Below are positions 57,353 through 64,000 of a stretch of 64,000 nt of DNA, piece by piece. Numbering within the stretch: position 1 is the first letter of the stretch; every line of letters starts with the position of its first letter. The notes below the pieces were generated by a model, which was given only the letters and a program-made list of their open reading frames with translations, did not search any database and had not been told where the DNA came from. This DNA is from Ipomoea triloba. Taxonomy: Eukaryota; Streptophyta; Magnoliopsida; Solanales; Convolvulaceae. The stretch covers positions 12,306,530 through 12,370,529 of the forward strand of contig NC_044917.1 of assembly GCF_003576645.1 (NCBI RefSeq). Reading direction: 5' to 3'. A program made the position numbers and the translations under genes.

Positions 57353-59678
57353 TAACTTCTGTTATTTTTTCTATTAACTTTAGCATGCACATGCATCCAT
57401 TGTATCTTTTCTTATATTATTTAATGATAATAATATTTGTAGACATTATATATTAGATTAATATACTAAATATTTTTTTCATTTACATTTTAATTAATAA
57501 GAATTTATTAATTATTTTTTAAAATATAAATATTAGGCATATATTTTTGCCTTATAATAAAACTCATAGTTCAATATAAAAAATTTTGACCATTTATATA
57601 ATTTCATTAATGAAGAAAAACGTTTCGTGGTAGCCCATTGATTAGGTCAAATGTTTGACTCTCATCAAGTCCTTAGGCTGCTAAAGTTCTAGCCACCAAT
57701 TAATAATTATACTTTAGTCTATGGTATTAATAAATGCATTTATTCAAATAAGAAAAAAAATAAATAAAATAAAGATATATGAAGTAAAGCACACCAATAA
57801 ATTCTATGGGAAGGGCTAGCATCTAGGGGCAACTTGGTAAATTCATAATCATTTTCTTCTGTTTGTGCTGCATTTTTTTTTTTTTGCTTAGTTGATTATT
57901 GACTAAAGAAAAATTTTATTTTCTCTTACTAAAATTATTTACAAAATAAATAATTTTAGTAAGAGAAAATCTTCTTTATACAAACTATTTTGAGATAGAA
58001 TGAATATAAAATAAGTGATTTTTATCACTTTTTGTCTAAACATTAAACTAAAATAAATAAGACAATTAGACTAATTACTTGTAAATAATTTACGGAGTAA
58101 AAGCATTTCTAACAAATATTTTTGGATGGTTTTTTTTTTTTTTTGTGGGACCATGCATATGTGATGGAGAGAGAAAGCGGAGAGTAAAAATTTGTGATCT
58201 TTGCCGAAAATATTTATTTTTTGTTTCAACATTGGACTTCACCTAAAAAATCAAAACAGTCGACTGGTGCACGTGAGGCGCACTAGAAGCTCCTAGCCGG
58301 ACATGTTAACCACCTTTTTTTTTATTTTTTATTTTTTCTGAAAACTAATTTTTCTTTTTATTTTTTATTTTTATTTATTCTTCCCTCCCAATAATCCTGA
58401 ATAAAGCAGCCATTATTTAAGGGAAGATACACAGTACTGAAAAGGCAGGCAGTTGAGACAAAACTTGACTACCGTGCACTGCGTGGCGGCTTATGATTAG
58501 CGAGCCTGACTAATGTGCGCGCTGCGTGTCTTTCTGTCATTCTCAAAAGTTCAGCTCTATCTTCTAACCAACCAATAAGCTTCTTCCATGTCACTGGGAC
58601 AGTATCAGTTTCTGTGCAACCCCGAGGTGCTAGATTTGTGGGTGCACCCACTTTCCATGCAACTAACGAATCAGCTACCTGTAACTGTCCAACCTTATTA
58701 TTAATTAATGATATTATTAAATATAAACTTTAAATTTAAATTAATGCTACTCATCTTTCTTCCGTGTACTTCAAATTTTATATATATAATCAAGAGAAAA
58801 AAGGTTAAAATAATTTGTTCCCTACAACATTATAAAGCTTTAAATCTTTTTTATTAGTTTACTTTAAAATTTTATATTTGAGATATTGACTTACGAGGAT
58901 GGTAGAATCCTAGTTTGTAGCATGATTTTTTTTCCTTGTGTAAAAAAAACAAGGAAAAGTATAATTATTTTTAAGGGAAGAGTGTTTTTAGTCTGCCAAT
59001 TATCCTCAACTAAAAAATTTGAAAGTATATTCTAGGTGAAATCCATATTATGATCTTAATTGGCAAGGACCATAAGGAGTTAAACCAGGATCGACTCAAA
59101 TCAATAAGAATAGATAACTCTCATGGGCAGTCAAACTTAGAACCTTATGGTTACTAAACTAACTCGATTGCGATTTTTTTAGTTTCCTTTTTGTAAATCA
59201 TATTGATAATATTCTCGCGAAGAGTCAAACTTAAAACTTAATGATAATCAAACTAATTGTCTGACCAACTTAATTAGAATTGTTCCTAATCTTAATCGTT
59301 TTTGCTTAGTAACAGTTGTGCTAATTTATATTGGCTGAGATACTCAAAAAAAAAAAAAAATATTGGCTGAGATACTAGCATAGTGCTCATGACACGTTAC
59401 GTTGCCTTGTGCTCAAATGACATCTTTATCTCTTTCCTTGGGGATGTCACATGATTAAATCTGGACTTTAAATTGTAACAGATATATATTATTTTGTAAT
59501 AGAGTCAATAATATTAAAAAGAAAGCAAAATGGTAATTATTTCAATTTTAGAAATATAATGGTAAGATATTGAGTTTAATAATAAAAAATGGTGAAGAAT
59601 GTAGAGAAGGGAAAAGATTTTATGTATTAAGTATAAGGGCCACAAGAAAACTTGTGGCTGAGAAAATGAATGGGGCGG
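57353..59678. other. Spacer upstream of the Dof gene
   Basis: No gene. ACGGAGTA at 58092-58099; about 58260-58690 is less AT-rich and contains GTGCACGTGAGG and GCGCGCTGCGTG, but no recognisable product. AATATTGGCTGAGATACT is duplicated around an A-run near 59340. Confidence 0.35.
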
Positions 59679-59918
59679 TGACGTGGCACCCACATTCTCC
59701 CTCTCCCTCTTTTAATTAAACGCCCCGATCAAAATCACAGTCCTTAGCATAGCCAACGAGGCCTTTTTAAATTTTAACAAATACAATCACTCTCCCCAAA
59801 CGCCCCCTTAGCTATTTTCTTCCTTTCTTTTTTACGTTTCCCAAACCCCACTCGCCGCCGCCCACGGCGGAGCGTTGCTAAACCACTAATTCATTTTTTG
59901 TGTACCGAGAAAGAAAAA
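59679..59918 (+). promoter_or_regulatory. Promoter/leader of the cyclic Dof gene
   Basis: TGACGTGGCA (59679-59688) is a good bZIP/ABRE-like site, and the following CT-rich stretch and CCCACTCGCCGCCGCCCACG look like a leader. The transcription start is not determined. Confidence 0.4.
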
Positions 59919-62311
59919 ATGAGAGAAGTGAAGGACTCGGAGATCAAGCTGTTCGGCAAGAAGATTGCCTTGCCGGAGAACGGCAGGGTGGTGCTCTTCG
60001 ACGGCGCCGGCGAATACGCTGAGTCATGTGAAAACGACTGTGGCTCCGAGCGCGATCGCTGCTCGGATGACAGCAAACTCAACGGTAGCGCTGGGAAGGG
60101 AGGAGCTGATGTTGACGAAATTGATACACAAAAGCCAGAGGATGATGATAAGGTAATACTCCGTATTCGATAATATAATTCCGGAAATTGGATGAGGACA
60201 TGAAATTCAATAATCTAATTCCGAAAATGATACGCATAAGTAAAATTTCAATAGTTTAGTTTAATCTCTACTGATAGAATACGGGTTTTCCTTTCTGTTA
60301 AGTTAATGGGATTTCAAACTTTTCAGAGTGGTTCTGATTTCATAATTTTGGGGTCTTTCTGTTTAATTGGCAGATTGAATTGTATAATAAAAATCTTTTT
60401 TTCTTTTTTGCTTAATTAGTTTCAGAATTATTGAATTATCTGTAGCTAATTTGTAATTGCTGATTTTTCAGTGTTTTAAAATCATTTTAAGACTTCAATT
60501 AATCTATAATCTTCAAATAGTTGATCTAATAGCAACATCAATCTTAAGGCTATCAGCCAGAAAGCTGGAAAAAGTTTTTTAAGTTATCAGTACGGCCTTT
60601 CTCTCTGACAGAGAGTGTATGGATTCTGCTAACTTGAAAGTTGAAAGTGCGCTTGCTTGGTTGTTTGCTTCTGGAAGTTTCCACTTCCACCATGGCTCCA
60701 AGAGTATATGTCTGTGCTAGTTCCTGAATTGATGGCATCACTTGCTATTCACATCTCATGTTTATGCTTAGTTGAGTGTGTTTACTATATATGTTAATGC
60801 TTATTTCCTATGTACCTATCAGTTTATCACTATAAGTTAAGTGGTGTTTTTCTTTGTGATTTTTGGTGTTTTTTAGTCTTTTGGTATATCTTGTAGCTTT
60901 ACCAGATATAGGTAGATAGAATCAGCTTCTCTGCATTGTTGTCTTTGCCATTTTAGTAGTGCCACTTCTTGGTAGTTTGTGTTCTGTTTTAGGGCGTTAT
61001 TTATAGCAATTTGAGAGGCAACTCATAGAATGTTTGTGTTCATTTTCTTAGGAACTTTTATCAGAAGAGTTTTCTGAAGAGAAAGATCAAGATCAGGACA
61101 TGGATGAGTTAGAGAGTACTAAGAATGAGTCAGAATCAGACAACAATGTCAAAACTCCCCCTGCTGATGAAGACTCTCCTTCGCCAAAAACTTCCAAGAC
61201 TGAAAATGATCAAACTGAAACAAACAATTCACAGCAGAAAACTCTGAAGAAACCTGATAAGATTCTCCCTTGCCCTCGTTGCAATAGTATGGATACAAAG
61301 TTCTGTTACTACAACAATTACAATGTCAACCAACCGCGTCACTTCTGCAAGAGTTGCCAGAGGTACTGGACTGCCGGGGGTACCATGAGGAATGTGCCGG
61401 TGGGGGCTGGTCGTCGCAAAAACAAAAATTCTGCGTCTCATTGCCGTCATATTACCATCACTGAAGCCCTCCAAGCAGCACGGATTGATGCTCCAAATGG
61501 ATTTCACCATCCAACATATAAACCCAATGGCACTGTCCTGTCCTTTGGTCCTGAATCACCACTTTGTGAGTCTATGGCATCTCTTTTGAATCTTGCTGAT
61601 AAAAAGGTGCCAAATGGGATGCGGAACGGTTTCTACAAGCATGAACAGGGGAATTCTCCTAATAAAGTTGGAGAAAATGGGGATGATTGCTCTAGTGTGT
61701 CCTCAGTCACTACTACAAGTTCTGTGGCAGGAGGTAAAAATCTCCCCCAAGAGGCAGTTATGCCAAATATAAATGGCTTTCCTACCCCGGTTCCTTGCCT
61801 TCCTGGAGTCCCCTGGCCTTTCCCATGGAATGCGGCAGTTCCTCTGCCAGCCATTTGCCCCCCTGGATTTCCTATGCCGTTCTGCCCTGCACCTTATTGG
61901 AATTGCGTAGTTCCTGGTCCATGGAGTCTTCCTTGGTTGGCTCCACCATCTCCAACTGCAAACCAAAAGGCATCAAGTTCCTCTCCTAATTCTCCCCTAG
62001 GGAAGCATTCTAGGGAAGGGGAGTTGCTTAGTCCCAACAATCCTGAGGCTAAAGAATCATCTGAACAAAAGAGCTCTGGAAATTCAGTTTTGGTTCCAAA
62101 AACTTTGAGGATTGATGATCCTGATGAAGCTGCAAAGAGTTCAATATGGTCAACACTTGGGATAAAATATGATTCCATTAGCAGGGGTGGGCTTTTCAAG
62201 GCCTTGCAACCAAAAAGTGATGAAAAGAGTCACACAGCAACTCCTCCTTCAGCATTGCAGGCTAATCCTGCAGCACTATCTAGATCTCTCAGCTTCCAGG
62301 AAAGCGCCTAA
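59919..62311 (+). CDS. CDF: Cyclic Dof factor (Dof zinc-finger transcription factor)
   Basis: Exons 59919-60152 and 61052-62311 (intron GTAATA...TTCTTAG, phase 0) give 497 residues. Near the N-terminus is KLFGKKI (10-16), the conserved CDF motif that contacts TOPLESS-type co-repressors. The Dof finger at about 150-200 has CPRC-x21-CKSC zinc ligands (C152, C155, C177, C180), then [20 protein letters not shown]. The C-terminus carries the other CDF motifs, WSTLGIKYD (444-452) and GGLFKALQ (457-464), bound in Arabidopsis by FKF1/GIGANTEA, and ends [10 protein letters not shown]. CDFs bind AAAG sites in the nucleus and repress CONSTANS/FT-type flowering genes early in the day, with further roles in stress and tuberisation. 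An in-frame ATG at 61100 would give a 403-residue product without motif 1, but the two-exon form fits the family. A polyadenylation-type AATAAA lies at 62694. Confidence 0.93.
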
Positions 62312-63430
62312 AGTGGGACTTGGAAGACTGTCCAATTCAGAACTTGGCTACTTTTTTTTTTACAACTTTTACCTCCTTAAAAGTGCATCTTTGTTCCAGG
62401 AAAGCGCCAACAGTGGGATATAAAATGTGCAGAGACGAGACGCTAAATTCCCTGAAAGCCACAGCCTCTAGTTAAACTGGAAAGTGACTTGGGAAAGCTA
62501 ATGTTAAACCTAATGTTATCCTAGAACAATGGTGCCTTTTTTTGTTGTACTAGATGGGTGTGTTTTCATGTATATAACTTCATACAGCTGACAGTAGAAT
62601 GGGAAGGAGTGAGATATTAGACTAGACCTTATATATGTTGTAACTATTCTCAAAGTGGCTTTTTTGTTTTGTGGGTATTTTCTTAGTGGTTTGAATAAAA
62701 GTGAACTCTCTTGGAGATTCTGCATTCTCTAGATTTGTATTGATCCTCTTCTTGATGGCTACTTCCAAGTATATTAGCAGATTGGCTTAAGAATAGATGA
62801 CCAAATCCCAGCAAAAGAGTTTCAAACATTGTCCTAGTTAGAAAATATTCTAGTAGCACAGTGCAATTTAGATTGGGAAATTATATAATCATTAAAAGGT
62901 TAAAACTTAGAGTGTTGAAATCATATGATTTCTCTTTTTGACTAAACTTGGGTTGAAGTGGTGTTGTATTGTGGTCAATACATGCCAGTGCCACCAGGCT
63001 TTGAAATTCTGTAATGCCCCATTTTATGCATAGAGGAGCTTTTTAGAAATCTAGAAAAAGGCAAGCATGCTTTCCTTTTCAAGTACAGGCAATGACACAA
63101 CTTGCAAAAAGAAGGTGGAAAGATGATATATGAAAGTTCATTTCCCCCCTTTCCTTTTCCTCTCCTGGCCCTAGGGGACCACAACAGATAAGCAACTTAT
63201 AAATTTTCTTTTTCTCATTTTCTTTTCTAATTATCCAATCATATATAAGGATTTTATATATATAAAAAATCAAATAATCACTATTACTATTCATCTTACA
63301 ACATTTTTTATTCACCGAATAAACTTTGATAAAATATGAATGTTATTCTATAAGAATAGAATAGACAAGAAATAGAGTAGGAGTTATATATTTCATTGTT
63401 TAATTTGTGGAATGAATAGATTTCAGAAAT
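62312..63430. other. 3' region of the Dof gene and spacer
   Basis: 3' UTR is likely to about 62730 (AATAAA at 62694-62699). GTTCCAGGAAAGCGCC at about 62392 repeats the end of the coding region (CTTCCAGGAAAGCGCC at 62291). No further gene. Confidence 0.45.
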
Positions 63431-63461
63431 TGTGTTATAATATTTGATTAGTTTAAGGAAT

Positions 63462-63890
63462 AAAAACACAGTGACATTTTCATAAATAACTTGAACTTTA
63501 AGTGCAAGTAATAACACTATGGAGTGCACTTAGTAGCATCATAGAAAGCATCGCGCAAGAGAGAACTAGGAACCAATCAGATCCGTCCATCTGGCCGAAA
63601 AGATCTAACAGCTTTAAAGCAAGGAAAGAGATAAAAATGCGGTGACACTTTCGTAAATAATTTGAACTTTAAGTGCACGTAATAACACTATGGAGTAACC
63701 CAATGGGGTAGTTCAAGTGGCAAGTGAGCTCTCTTTGTGGGGAAGAATTTCGGGAGAACCTCGGTTCGATTCCAACAAGTGACGATTCCCTCTTGGCCAG
63801 CTCACTCTTAAACGTCGGAAGAAAGACCCGGTGGATTTACCCAAAAAAAATAACACTATGGAGTGCACTTAGTAACATCATAGAGTGCTT
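63462..63890. repeat. Direct repeat of about 85 bp, second copy split by a SINE
   Basis: Copy 1 at about 63462-63545 and copy 2 at about 63632-63696 plus 63849-63885 share TGAACTTTAAGTGCA(A/C)GTAA and CACTATGGAGTGCACTTAGT. The same AAGTGCAAGTAA vocabulary is found at 30.6-31 kb and 37.8-38.5 kb. Confidence 0.75.
63697..63848 (+). mobile_element. tRNA-derived SINE, copy 2, with target duplication
   Basis: A-box-like TGGGGTAGTTCAAGTGGCAA, B-box GGTTCGATTCC and an A-tail; flanked by the 16-bp duplication AATAACACTATGGAGT (63681-63696 and 63849-63864), as left by target-primed reverse transcription. An undisturbed version of the target is at 63510-63525. Confidence 0.9.
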
Positions 63891-64000
63891 TTTAATTTTT
63901 TCTATTTGGTTTAAGGGTCACTTTTTACTATTTAAGAGATTAAATTTTATGGTTTAGTTTTGGATTTAGTGTTCTAGATTTATCCGCAGAGGCGCTGTGC

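Noticed and set aside
55633..57396. Two mirror-image frames of about 80-90 codons (MVPRLL...)
   Set aside because: They are the two arms of the same foldback element read in opposite directions.
58515..58733. 72-codon frame in a less AT-rich patch
   Set aside because: No similarity recognised and no splice or promoter support.
61100..62311. 403-residue Dof protein starting at 61100
   Set aside because: Splicing to 59919-60152 adds the conserved KLFGKKI motif of CDF proteins, so the ATG at 61100 is most likely internal.

Overview
The window is nuclear DNA of a flowering plant. The genes are split by GT-AG introns, two encode chloroplast proteins with transit peptides, several belong to plant-only families (Dof/CDF, RKD, EMB514), and the space between genes is AT-rich and full of plant-type transposon relics. 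The protein sequences fit a eudicot, most likely an asterid; Convolvulaceae is my guess from the general look of the repeats and cannot be proven here.

Genes, left to right. (1) 1296-2972 (+): EMB514/DOMINO1-like nucleolar protein, two exons. (2) 6107-7188 and 7751-8832 (+): two apparently identical three-exon RKD (RWP-RK) transcription-factor genes inside a 1.62-kb direct duplication. The junction carries a G-run and the only N in the window, so it may be an assembly artefact. (3) 10009-11211 (-): plastid NAD-malate dehydrogenase, with an inferred 3.9-kb 5'-UTR intron reaching 15158. (4) 16587-19299 (+): SSU72-type RNA polymerase II CTD phosphatase, four exons. (5) 22988-24376 (-): intronless geranylgeranyl diphosphate reductase (CHLP). 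(6) 32322-35979 (+): secreted GDSL esterase/lipase, five exons. (7) 59919-62311 (+): cyclic Dof factor, two exons. The genes share no operon-like logic; they are independent loci. MDH and CHLP both serve the chloroplast, while SSU72, RKD and CDF act in nuclear gene expression.

Between 36 and 59.9 kb no intact gene was found. Broken pieces are present: an RNase H-like fragment (5070-5540), a hAT BED zinc finger (about 29.9-30.1 kb), a Copia reverse-transcriptase fragment (40.1-40.5 kb), a GRF zinc-finger pseudogene (40.9-41.65 kb) and a receptor-kinase fragment (54.3-54.5 kb).

The rest is dominated by small non-autonomous DNA transposons. Many have exact target-site duplications that I could read: seven Mutator-type elements with 9-10 bp duplications (M-type, long terminal inverted repeats), three more of a second 'GTGGACC-palindrome' family whose interiors are tandem repeats, three Tourist/PIF-Harbinger elements with TAA or TTA duplications, and one hAT element with an 8-bp duplication. 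There is also a TRIM retrotransposon nested in a Tourist-type element, two copies of a tRNA-derived SINE (one beside its own unoccupied target sequence), and elements bounded by (TA)n microsatellites. The most interesting material is the palindrome-ended, tandem-repeat-filled family (3.7, 39.3, 43.4, 45.3 kb), the RKD duplication, the two in-window 'empty sites', and the higher-order 42-bp repeat inside the MDH leader intron.
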